From: Schleiferiaceae bacterium
GTDB lineage: Bacteria; Bacteroidota; Bacteroidia; Flavobacteriales; Schleiferiaceae
Reading direction: 5' to 3'
NCBI GenBank assembly: GCA_028357285.1
Contig: JAOMWM010000002.1
Span: 62,001-126,000, forward strand
Length of the DNA stretch: 64,000 nucleotides
A program made the position numbers and the translations under genes. Below the pieces are notes generated by a model. That model worked only from the letters and a program-made list of their open reading frames with translations. It was not told the DNA's origin and searched no databases. Positions 1 to 8,407 of the stretch are shown here, in pieces. The number at the start of each line of letters is the position of its first letter. Position 1 is the stretch's first letter.

Positions 1-1
1 C

Positions 2-451
2 AAGCAAACCATCACGGCACTGCCGGGTGCGAGCTTCTTTTCCAGCGAGCTCAGTTTCGGAATGATTCGCGGTCAACACGTTCAATTGACCGTTTTGGGC
101 GCCATGGAAGTGAGCGATCGCGGCGATATTGCGAACTGGAAGATTCCAGGGAAGATGGTTAAAGGAATGGGCGGTGCTATGGATTTAGTGGCTTCCGCAG
201 AAAACATCATCGTAGCCATGCAACACACGAATCGTGCAGGAGAAAGTAAACTCCTCAGTGACTGTTCCTTGCCGCTTACCGGTGTTGCTTGTGTAAAGCG
301 CATTGTAACGGATCTCGCCGTACTAGAGGTGGACGCAGAACGCGGCTTCCTTTTAATTGAGCGCGCACCAGGTGTCACTGTCGAAGAAATTCAAGCAAAG
401 ACCGCAGGTCGCCTAGTCGTTGAAGGTGATGTACCGGAAATGAAATTTTAA
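2..451 (+). CDS. scoB: 3-oxoacid (succinyl-CoA:3-ketoacid) CoA-transferase subunit B, C-terminal part; 5' end outside window
   Basis: Frame 2 is open from the window edge ([38 protein letters not shown]...); family-typical GAMDL / [14 protein letters not shown] motifs. Confidence 0.85.
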   Translation, partial: KQTITALPGASFFSSELSFGMIRGQHVQLTVLGAMEVSDRGDIANWKIPGKMVKGMGGAMDLVASAENIIVAMQHTNRAGESKLLSDCSLPLTGVACVKRIVTDLAVLEVDAERGFLLIERAPGVTVEEIQAKTAGRLVVEGDVPEMKF

Positions 452-468
452 GGCCTTGGATAAGGACT

Positions 469-497
469 AAAAAAGGCGCCCAAGGGCGTCTTTTTTT
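469..497 (+). terminator. Rho-independent terminator
   Basis: AAAAAGGCGCCC-AA-GGGCGTCTTTTT stem (12 bp, one G-T pair) followed by a T run. Confidence 0.85.
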
Positions 498-566
498 ATT
501 TCGTCTAATCGCAATACATGCGCTTACAGAAAATTATCTTTTTAATAATCAATAATAAGTAAGTAA

Positions 567-1094
567 TCACTCATTTATAATTAATTCACGCAAACCGCGC
601 AACAGCATCAAAGAACTTTCTTCATCGCCGCGAAAGGCAAGCAGTATTGACCGTTCCAAAATTTCAATAGCGGTGCGAGCCACTGCTTCCTCTGCACCGT
701 GACCAACACTTGAGATGGCCCAACGCAAGCGTTCCAAAACAAATGCGTCTATGGTGCGACTCTCTGGATTTTCCCTTGTAATTCGAATCATAGCTACCCA
801 CGCGAGAACACTCTCTGAATCATTTAATACATTGAGTTGAATGGCTGTAAAGGAACGTAAGACTTGGGTGGGATCTGGGTCATTAAGACGACCGTAAATC
901 ATTTCAGATCTCGCTCGCTCGCCAGCGGACAGAACTGCTGAAGCCAATCCTTTTTTAGATTTAAAGTGACGAAAAATCAATGCTTCACTCACACCTGCAT
1001 GCGCAGCAATCTTCGCTGTCGATACGGCAGAAAATCCGTGTGAAGCGATGAGCGTCTGAGCGCTTTTTAGCAAGGCTTGTTGTTTTTCGGTCAT
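567..1094 (-). CDS. TetR/AcrR-family transcriptional regulator
   Basis: N-terminal HTH: LIASHGFSAVSTAKIAAHAGVSEALIFRHFKSKKGL. Confidence 0.85.
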   Translation of the reverse strand: MTEKQQALLKSAQTLIASHGFSAVSTAKIAAHAGVSEALIFRHFKSKKGLASAVLSAGERARSEMIYGRLNDPDPTQVLRSFTAIQLNVLNDSESVLAWVAMIRITRENPESRTIDAFVLERLRWAISSVGHGAEEAVARTAIEILERSILLAFRGDEESSLMLLRGLRELIINE

Positions 1095-1114
1095 TGTAAG
1101 TATTCACTTACAAT
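1093..1114. promoter_or_regulatory. Palindromic operator candidate for the adjacent TetR regulator
   Basis: Perfect inverted repeat ATTGTAAGT-ATTC-ACTTACAAT overlapping the TetR start codon. Confidence 0.7.
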
Positions 1115-1137
1115 AATACAAAAATTAGAATACCGAA

Positions 1138-3972
1138 TTAATGTGCCTCTAGCCAAGTTTTCCCAGTTCCTACTTCGGCAATCATCGGCACGGCTAAATC
1201 CACAGCAGCCTCCATTTTTTCTACAACTAACGCCTGGAGAACCTCTAATTCCTCTTTAACCACATCAAAGACCAGTTCATCATGCACCTGCAGAAGCATC
1301 TTCGACATTAATCCCTCTACACGCATAGCTCTATCAATTTCGATCATAGCAAGCTTGATAATATCTGCTGCAGAACCTTGAATAGGCGCATTTACTGCAT
1401 TGCGTTCGCTGTGTCCTCGAACCACCGCATTGCGACTCTCGATGTCTTTAAGGTACCTACGTCGACCCGTTATAGTCTCTACATACCCGTTTTCACGGGC
1501 AAACGCCACCTGTTCATCCATATAGGCTTTGATTCCCGGATACGTTCGGAAGTAACCGTCAATTGCGGCTTTAGCTTCTTTACGACTCATGTCTGTTTGT
1601 TGACTTAAACCGAAAGCGCTCACACCATAGACAATACCGAAATTGACCGTCTTGGCGTTAGAACGTTGTTCACGAGACACTTCTTCCAGCGGTACTTCAA
1701 AAACCTTCGCTGCCGTAGCCTTGTGAATGTCCTCCCCGTTGCGGAAGGCCTCGATCATCGCAGTATCTTTTGCCAAAGCCGCAATCACACGCAATTCTAT
1801 CTGACTATAATCTGCCGCAAGCAACAAATGATTTTCGTTAGCAGGAATAAACATAGCGCGCACGCGGCGACCGTTTTCTGTACGGATAGGAATGTTCTGA
1901 AGGTTCGGGTTAGTCGAACTTAATCGTCCCGTTGCAGCGACTGTCTGGTTATAACTGGTATGGATACGCCCTGATGCTGGATGGGCTAATTCTGGTAAAG
2001 CGTCTACATAGGTACTCTTCAGTTTTTTTAACTCGCGGTAGGTCAAGATCGAATCCACAATCTCGTGTTTGTCTCTGTAACCTTGCAAGATGTCCTCCGA
2101 TGTGGCGTATTGGCCTGTTTTTGTTTTCTTAGGCTTATCAGATAATTTCAAATCTTCGAACAGGACCTCACCCAATTGACGTGGGGAGCCCACATTAAAA
2201 GGACGGCCAGCCAATTCAATAATAGTTTCCTCTAAGGATTCAATTAATTGGCCCAATTCATGACTGTAACTGTTCAATGCAGCAACGTCAACCTTAATCC
2301 CTTCACGCTCCATTCGCGCTAAGACTGGGACCAACGGCATTTCAATATTTTCAAACACCTTCGCAACGCCGGTTTCTCTCAATTTTGGTGCAAAAACCTC
2401 CTTTAACTGTAGCGTAATATCTGCATCCTCCGCAGCATAATCGGTTACTGCTTCTAACGTCACCTCACGCAAGGTCTTCTGCGTTTTACCCTTTTTACCC
2501 ACCACACTTTCGTAGGAAATAGTGGTATAATTCAAATAGGTCTCCGCGAGAATATCCATTTTGTGGCGCATATCCGGCTGCAGTAAGTAATGGGCAATCA
2601 TAGTATCAAACAAGGGACCGTGCACTTCAACACCATAATTCAGTAATACACCGATATCGTACTTTAGATTCTGACCGATTTTACGTACCGATTCCGATTC
2701 GAAAAACGGCTGAAAGGCAGCGAGCCATGGTTGTGCCGCATCGCGCTCTTCGGGCAGGGGAACGTAATAGGCTTTGCCTGCTTCGAAGGAGAAACTAATA
2801 CCGATAAGCTCGGCAGAGCGTATATCTAAAGAGGTGGTTTCTGTATCGAAACAAACTTCTTCCTTCTCGAGCAGTAATCGGCCCAATTCTCGGGCTTCAG
2901 GTAATGTCTCTACACATTGATAAAGATGGCCCGCCGTGGAAATCGACTTTCTGCCGCTCGGGACTTCAACAGCCGTATTGGTCTGTTGCGGCTCACCGAA
3001 AAGACTCATTTGGTCATTACTGGCCAATTCCACTTTCTTTGTTGGTGCAGGCTTTGCACTCACTTCATCCGCGGCTTCCCGTTGTAATCCCAACCTTCTC
3101 CCTAGTGTTCGAAACTCCAATTCCTCGAACAAATCCAATAGTGCCTCTTGATCCCATGGATCTCGAGTAAGTGTTCCTGGATTCAGCTCTACGGGTACTT
3201 CAAGTATAATCCGAGCTAGTTTTTTCGAGAGGAGCCCTAATTCTGCATTATCGCGAATTTTCTCTCCTAGTTTGCCTTTGATTTCATCTGCATGTGCCAG
3301 CGTTTCTTCTAAAGAACCGTATTGCTTTAAGAGCTTAGATGCGGTCTTCGCACCAACACCTGGTAAGCCAGGTATATTATCGACAGCGTCACCCATCATT
3401 CCTAGGTAATCAATCACTTGCTCGACGCGATCCAAGCCAAACTTCTCGCAAACCTCAGCTTCACCCCAAATCTCCGGCGGATTGCCGCCTCGAGCAGGGC
3501 GGTACATGAAAATATTCGGCGACACCAATTGGCCAAAATCCTTATCGGGAGTCATCATGTAGGTGGTATAACCTTCTTTTTCCGCTTGCTTGGCTAAGGT
3601 TCCGATCACATCATCCGCCTCGTATCCCGGAACTCCAATGGCAGGGATTTTAAAAGCCTCCAACAACCGATGAATAAAGGGCACGGCCAGTTTTATTGCT
3701 TCCGGCGTGGCATCGCGATTCGCTTTGTATTCAGGAAAAATCTCATGACGTTCCGTCGGCTGTGGCAAATCGAAACATACAGCGATGTGTGTAGGGTTCT
3801 CCTTCGATAACAGGTCCAGTAATGCACTCGTAAATCCGTATACTGCGCTCGTATCTAACCCACCAGAAGTTACTCGGGGATTTTTGGCAAAGGCAAAGTA
3901 TGCCCTGAAAATCAGTGCGTAAGCATCTAATAAAAACAGTTTTTTTTCTTGATCTGGTGTTTCTTGACCCAT
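1138..3972 (-). CDS. polA: DNA polymerase I, with 5'-3' exo, 3'-5' exo and polymerase domains
   Basis: DAYALIFRAYFAF, FDTETTSLD, YAAEDADITLQL, AADYSQIELRVIA, QVHDELVFDV motifs. Confidence 0.97.
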   Translation of the reverse strand: MGQETPDQEKKLFLLDAYALIFRAYFAFAKNPRVTSGGLDTSAVYGFTSALLDLLSKENPTHIAVCFDLPQPTERHEIFPEYKANRDATPEAIKLAVPFIHRLLEAFKIPAIGVPGYEADDVIGTLAKQAEKEGYTTYMMTPDKDFGQLVSPNIFMYRPARGGNPPEIWGEAEVCEKFGLDRVEQVIDYLGMMGDAVDNIPGLPGVGAKTASKLLKQYGSLEETLAHADEIKGKLGEKIRDNAELGLLSKKLARIILEVPVELNPGTLTRDPWDQEALLDLFEELEFRTLGRRLGLQREAADEVSAKPAPTKKVELASNDQMSLFGEPQQTNTAVEVPSGRKSISTAGHLYQCVETLPEARELGRLLLEKEEVCFDTETTSLDIRSAELIGISFSFEAGKAYYVPLPEERDAAQPWLAAFQPFFESESVRKIGQNLKYDIGVLLNYGVEVHGPLFDTMIAHYLLQPDMRHKMDILAETYLNYTTISYESVVGKKGKTQKTLREVTLEAVTDYAAEDADITLQLKEVFAPKLRETGVAKVFENIEMPLVPVLARMEREGIKVDVAALNSYSHELGQLIESLEETIIELAGRPFNVGSPRQLGEVLFEDLKLSDKPKKTKTGQYATSEDILQGYRDKHEIVDSILTYRELKKLKSTYVDALPELAHPASGRIHTSYNQTVAATGRLSSTNPNLQNIPIRTENGRRVRAMFIPANENHLLLAADYSQIELRVIAALAKDTAMIEAFRNGEDIHKATAAKVFEVPLEEVSREQRSNAKTVNFGIVYGVSAFGLSQQTDMSRKEAKAAIDGYFRTYPGIKAYMDEQVAFARENGYVETITGRRRYLKDIESRNAVVRGHSERNAVNAPIQGSAADIIKLAMIEIDRAMRVEGLMSKMLLQVHDELVFDVVKEELEVLQALVVEKMEAAVDLAVPMIAEVGTGKTWLEAH

Positions 3973-4069
3973 TGAATAGATTTTGCGAGTGGCTACAGAA
4001 AAATAAGGGAAGTAAGATAGCTACTTCAAGGCAAATACCGAGTTTTGCAATCGAAACAATCCTAATCGC

Positions 4070-5326
4070 ATGGCGTTGTTATTAAGCATCCACTCAGATA
4101 TTATGATCTTCAGAATATTCTTCACCCTCGGGTTCGTGCTCGCCATCGACCTTTACGCGTACCAAGCGTTTAAAACCGTCTTCCGTAGCAGCGCCACACC
4201 CTATGTCTATTGGAGTATTACGGTCGCCTATATCATATTCTCTATCGTAATGGCGACTGTAATGACTAGTGGGAAAGTCGACTATAAATACCTAAGTCTT
4301 CTTATGGGGGTCTCTGTATTGCTCGCTGTACCTAAACTCATCGCAATCGGCCCGCTGCTTATCGAAGATGTGGTCCGATTAGGCCAATTTATTTTCCGTG
4401 GTGTAACCACTCAGCCCACGGTATTGCCAGAGCGCAGAGCCTTTATTTCGAAATTGGCGCTTGGACTTGCTGCCATCCCTTTCTTAGGCATTATTGACGG
4501 GATTTGGAAAGGACGTTACCGCTATCGAGTCATTTCGCACACCCTCGAATACGAGGACCTACCAGATGCATTCGATGGCTTTACCATCGCCCAGATTTCA
4601 GACATCCACAGCGGTTCATTCGACAATACAGAAAAGGTGCAATACGGCGTCGACATGGTCACAGAACTAGGAGCCGATTGCATTGTGTTCACCGGCGACA
4701 TGGTCAACAACACGGCCAGTGAAGCGGAACCATGGATCCCTGTTTTCCAACGCTTAAAGGCTAAATCCGGTATATTTTCAATCTTAGGCAATCACGATTA
4801 TGGTGATTATTGGCGGTTTCCAACGCCAGAAGCGAAAGTCGCCAACATGGATAGATTGAAAGAAATCCATGCAGAAATGGGCATGGATCTTCTGCTCAAC
4901 GACAGCCGATATTTCGAGAGAAACGGCGCAAAATTATACCTTGCGGGAGTTGAAAACTGGGGTTTACCTCCGTTTCCGCAATACGGAGATATAAACACTG
5001 CATTAGAACAAATCCCTGAAGATGCGTTCACTGTGCTTTTGAGCCACGACCCGTCTCATTTTGACGCTGAAGTGAAGCAACACCCCAACAAAATTCACTT
5101 AACGTTAAGCGGTCATACGCACGGAATGCAGTTTGGGATTGAAATTCCTGGATGGATCAAATGGTCGCCTGTAAAATTCAAATATCCAAAGTGGGCGGGA
5201 CTATATCCTGAACAAGATGGGAGAATACTGCATGTAAACCGCGGATTTGGGTTTTTAGCCTTTCCAGGGCGTGTAGGCATGTGGCCTGAAATCACGCACA
5301 TTACCTTGAAAAAGAAGGTCGTTTAG
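4070..5326 (+). CDS. Membrane-anchored metallophosphoesterase (YkuE/YaeI-like); true start may be ATG at 4103
   Basis: N-terminal TM segments; QISDIHSGSF, FTGDMVNN, GNHDYGDY, LSGHTHGMQ metallophosphoesterase motifs. Confidence 0.88.
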   Translation: MALLLSIHSDIMIFRIFFTLGFVLAIDLYAYQAFKTVFRSSATPYVYWSITVAYIIFSIVMATVMTSGKVDYKYLSLLMGVSVLLAVPKLIAIGPLLIEDVVRLGQFIFRGVTTQPTVLPERRAFISKLALGLAAIPFLGIIDGIWKGRYRYRVISHTLEYEDLPDAFDGFTIAQISDIHSGSFDNTEKVQYGVDMVTELGADCIVFTGDMVNNTASEAEPWIPVFQRLKAKSGIFSILGNHDYGDYWRFPTPEAKVANMDRLKEIHAEMGMDLLLNDSRYFERNGAKLYLAGVENWGLPPFPQYGDINTALEQIPEDAFTVLLSHDPSHFDAEVKQHPNKIHLTLSGHTHGMQFGIEIPGWIKWSPVKFKYPKWAGLYPEQDGRILHVNRGFGFLAFPGRVGMWPEITHITLKKKVV

Positions 5327-7302
5327 AATCGGTCCTTGTAAAGCTTCGACATGAAGTAAATGTGTGGTAAGCTAATGGCGCTGAGGAACACTAAAAAATA
5401 GCTCGACCAAGCCAATAATGAGCTCTTGTCAAATCTAAACACCAATAGAAAGAGCGCGACAGCACCTATGGTAAACGGCAAGGCTTTCATCCACATTTCG
5501 GCATTCGTCCATTTGTGTGACAATTTTAAGTGGCTCCAACCCGACAGACTGTGTTGTAAAACAAAGTAAATTCCAAATGCCGTAGCCAGCGGTAAGTAAG
5601 CCGTCAGACTTAGCGTCACCATGGCAACCACCCAAGGAATGGAGCGGAACCAGAAGCCCATAAAAAGTCCGAGTGACAGCGCCATTCTGTAAACCATGTT
5701 CATGAATTCCGTGGACCATGTTACTTTACCAATACCCATGACTTCAAGCACTGTGTTCACTTCAATCGAATGGGGTATAAGTATCAGCGCCAATAGTAAA
5801 GTCCCCCATAAAAACGACAGACCAATACTAGGAAAGCCCCATTCTCGTAGGTCTGTTTCTCCAAAATGCCATGCACTGTAAATCAAAAAGGCAAGTAGTC
5901 CTGTTACAGGACTCGCCGCCCAGAATAAAACAACCATCAGCATAATAAAGCAGTAACGCAAAATAAATTTCGGTAACCGTTCCTGATTCGCATGGCTATA
6001 ACCGTCCAGTGCTCCATGTGGAATACCGTATAAGAATAACAAGAAAACGAGTACCGCTTGTAACCCGTAAGAAACGGAGCTTGGCAATAAAGCTTCAGCA
6101 GCTAAGGCAAGTACGGCGAATAAAATGGGAGCCCAGCGCGAAGGCTTTGCCACTACAATCGCCACGAATGATGCCGCTAACGCCCATAAAAATTTCATGA
6201 TGGGTAGACGGAAAAACATGCTCAATTCCCATTTAAAGGAAGACTTCTCATCTAAGAACTGAAAGACTTTATTGGCTTTCTGAGTCGCGAATAACGTTTC
6301 AAAGATCTCCTTGCCCCAATGCGGTTTGTGTTTTAAGATGTGTAGCAACAAGTGATCATAGAAATTGAAGCGGTCCATATTACTCTTTGGCAGCCGCAAC
6401 CATGACGAATCTTTGCGCTCTTGGGCGATACTTTCCGCGAGTTCTTTTGCATGCTCAAACATGCTTTTAAAGGCATAACCGGTTGTAGCCTTTACTCTTC
6501 CGGCACGCGCACCTGTTGAAACGATGCGTGCATCTTGATCTTTAACCTCAGCATATTGTGTCATCGGGATTACACCGCGCTCCTCGTGCAGTATCTCAAA
6601 GGACAACCCTCTTGAGAGCAGGTAGTTTCTAAGGTGATTGCTGGCCAATTCATGAGGTAATTGTTCGCTACCGAATCGTGTCATTTCAACCAGCGCTTCC
6701 TTAGCGTCCGTTGGGAGAACATACATGAATTGAGTAAAGTCATTCTGTGGAATACCAAAATCCATCAGCGTCATTTGATTCGGTGTCCAGTAGTCTTCCT
6801 GCAGTTTCACCCGCCAACCCACGAAACTTTGTAATACTAATGGCCCCATCGGCTCCTTAATGATGGGTGGTCTGCTGTCAAATAATTGCTGAACCTCCCA
6901 AGAATGACTCCCGCTAGAAACAACAATACTTTCCTGCTCTCCCTTTAGTCCATCTACAGCACCCCGTATCCATTTAACGTTATCATAGGATTGTGCTATA
7001 CTTTTAACCTTATTATATAGCGCAATACTTTCAACCATATAATAATGTTGATCCTCAAGTGACTCTAAACCATCAACCGTATCAATTGTATCCCACTGAT
7101 GGAACATAACATCTTTAAGCTGTGTGCGTATTTCATGTTTCGCATCTGCCCAAAAACAGTACGTTTTATCGTTTTTTAATTTTGCGTCGGGCTCCAAAAC
7201 AAGAACGTTTAGCGAACGGAGTAAATTCTTTCGCTCCAATTCAAGCAAAAGCAATCCGTTGGCTGCACCCATTCCTAGAAAACCTATATCGTAACGCTCC
7301 AT
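5323..7302 (-). CDS. Fusion protein: N-terminal lycopene beta-cyclase (CrtY-type, ~aa 1-375) and C-terminal Brp/Blh-type beta-carotene 15,15'-dioxygenase (~aa 385-659)
   Basis: CrtY part: GFLGMGAANG dinucleotide fold, NDKTYCFW, TLMDFGIPQ..FMYVLPT..ALVEMT, GVIPMT, TGYAFKSM. Blh part: multi-TM, GIPHGALDGYSH, SAWHFGETD, IYFVLQHS, SLPHIYF. Single open frame in the track. Confidence 0.88.
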   Translation of the reverse strand: MERYDIGFLGMGAANGLLLLELERKNLLRSLNVLVLEPDAKLKNDKTYCFWADAKHEIRTQLKDVMFHQWDTIDTVDGLESLEDQHYYMVESIALYNKVKSIAQSYDNVKWIRGAVDGLKGEQESIVVSSGSHSWEVQQLFDSRPPIIKEPMGPLVLQSFVGWRVKLQEDYWTPNQMTLMDFGIPQNDFTQFMYVLPTDAKEALVEMTRFGSEQLPHELASNHLRNYLLSRGLSFEILHEERGVIPMTQYAEVKDQDARIVSTGARAGRVKATTGYAFKSMFEHAKELAESIAQERKDSSWLRLPKSNMDRFNFYDHLLLHILKHKPHWGKEIFETLFATQKANKVFQFLDEKSSFKWELSMFFRLPIMKFLWALAASFVAIVVAKPSRWAPILFAVLALAAEALLPSSVSYGLQAVLVFLLFLYGIPHGALDGYSHANQERLPKFILRYCFIMLMVVLFWAASPVTGLLAFLIYSAWHFGETDLREWGFPSIGLSFLWGTLLLALILIPHSIEVNTVLEVMGIGKVTWSTEFMNMVYRMALSLGLFMGFWFRSIPWVVAMVTLSLTAYLPLATAFGIYFVLQHSLSGWSHLKLSHKWTNAEMWMKALPFTIGAVALFLLVFRFDKSSLLAWSSYFLVFLSAISLPHIYFMSKLYKDRF

Positions 7303-7510
7303 TGATTAAATGTCGATTAGACCCTTTATATTATTTGCAACAATTACGAGCTGTTTTTGTTCTGTCCGTAGTGCTTATTAGATATATAATTGGGTTTTTT
7401 GTTGGAAAACAGGCAGGTTTATAAGCTTTTCTACTCAATTTTTTGATGTCGTGAACAAAACTATTATTCGTAAGTTAAGTGGTAGTTATAACCTTTAATA
7501 TTTTAACACC

Positions 7511-8254
7511 ATGTCATTATTTTTAGACGGATCTATGGGATTCGATCCGAACGATTACGTATCGTTCACATTCTTCGCCGGTTACATGGCGATGTTAGCC
7601 GCTTCGGTATTCTTCTTCTTCGAAAGAAGTAGAGTTGCAGACGAGTGGAAAACTTCAATGCTCGTTAGTGGGCTTATTACTGGTATTGCAGCAGTGCACT
7701 ACTACTACATGCGTGATTTCTACGCTGCCGGTAATGGAAGTCCAGTTGTTCTACGTTATGTAGACTGGACCTTAACTGTTCCACTTATGTGTGTTGAGTT
7801 CTATTTGATCACCAAGAAAGCTGGTGGTACGAAGTCAATCTTGTACAAACTGATCTTAGCTTCAGTTGCGATGTTAGTTACCGGTTACATCGGTGAGGCA
7901 TTTTACGCAAACGATGCTGTTTCATGGGTTTGGGGTGCTATTTCTGGTGCTGCTTACTTCTACATCGTATGGATGGTATGGAAAGGAGACGTTGCGAAAT
8001 TGGCAAACAACGCTGGTGGTGCAGTAGCAAAAGCAAACGGAGCTTTGGCTAAATTTGTTATCATCGGTTGGGGTATCTACCCTATCGGTTACATCTTAGG
8101 TACAGCTGGTGGATTCTTCGGAATGGACCTCGGTATCGCGGCAAACGAAGAAGTACTAAACTTGTGCTACAACCTTGCTGATGCAATCAACAAAATTGGA
8201 TTCGGTCTTGTAATCTATTCTCTAGCAATAAGCTCAGAGACAGAAGCGGCTTAA
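7511..8254 (+). CDS. Proteorhodopsin, predicted green-absorbing outward proton pump
   Basis: Seven TM; RYVDWTLTVPLMCVEFYLI (D85, T89, M93, E96, equivalent to D97/T101/L105/E108 of the reference green proteorhodopsin), H63 in VHYYYMR, retinal Lys K228 in NLADAINKIGFGL. Confidence 0.97.
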   Translation: MSLFLDGSMGFDPNDYVSFTFFAGYMAMLAASVFFFFERSRVADEWKTSMLVSGLITGIAAVHYYYMRDFYAAGNGSPVVLRYVDWTLTVPLMCVEFYLITKKAGGTKSILYKLILASVAMLVTGYIGEAFYANDAVSWVWGAISGAAYFYIVWMVWKGDVAKLANNAGGAVAKANGALAKFVIIGWGIYPIGYILGTAGGFFGMDLGIAANEEVLNLCYNLADAINKIGFGLVIYSLAISSETEAA

Positions 8255-8277
8255 TCATACGTTTCAGAGTGTTAGTG

Positions 8278-8311
8278 AGCCCCGCGACGAAAGTCGTGGG
8301 GCTTTTTTTTT
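8278..8311 (+). terminator. Rho-independent terminator of the proteorhodopsin gene
   Basis: AGCCCCGCGAC-GAAA-GTCGTGGGGCT followed by T8-9. Confidence 0.93.
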
Positions 8312-8343
8312 AACAAGTCTATAGCGCCTTATATTTATATGTA

Positions 8344-8361
8344 TAGAACTGTTTAGTTCTA
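8344..8361. promoter_or_regulatory. Inverted repeat upstream of the M61 peptidase gene
   Basis: TAGAACT-GTTT-AGTTCTA, perfect 7-bp arms in the intergenic region. Confidence 0.4.
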
Positions 8362-8407
8362 AAACGATGTAATTGTCTTCCTAGAAATAACGCTCTTTAC
8401 TGACACA

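Noticed and set aside
1077-1259. 60-aa plus-strand ORF over the TetR promoter
   Set aside because: Overlaps the TetR start palindrome and the polA 3' end; no coding evidence.
7122-7424. 100-aa plus-strand ORF running into the rhodopsin/CrtY-Blh intergenic region
   Set aside because: Mostly antisense to the CrtY start; no signal of a real protein. A small regulator was considered, but there is no supporting evidence.
7440-7510. Possible Bacteroidetes -33/-7 promoter for proteorhodopsin (TTTTG ... TATTATTCG)
   Set aside because: The -7 match to TAnnTTTG is poor and the spacing is short, so not reported as a feature.
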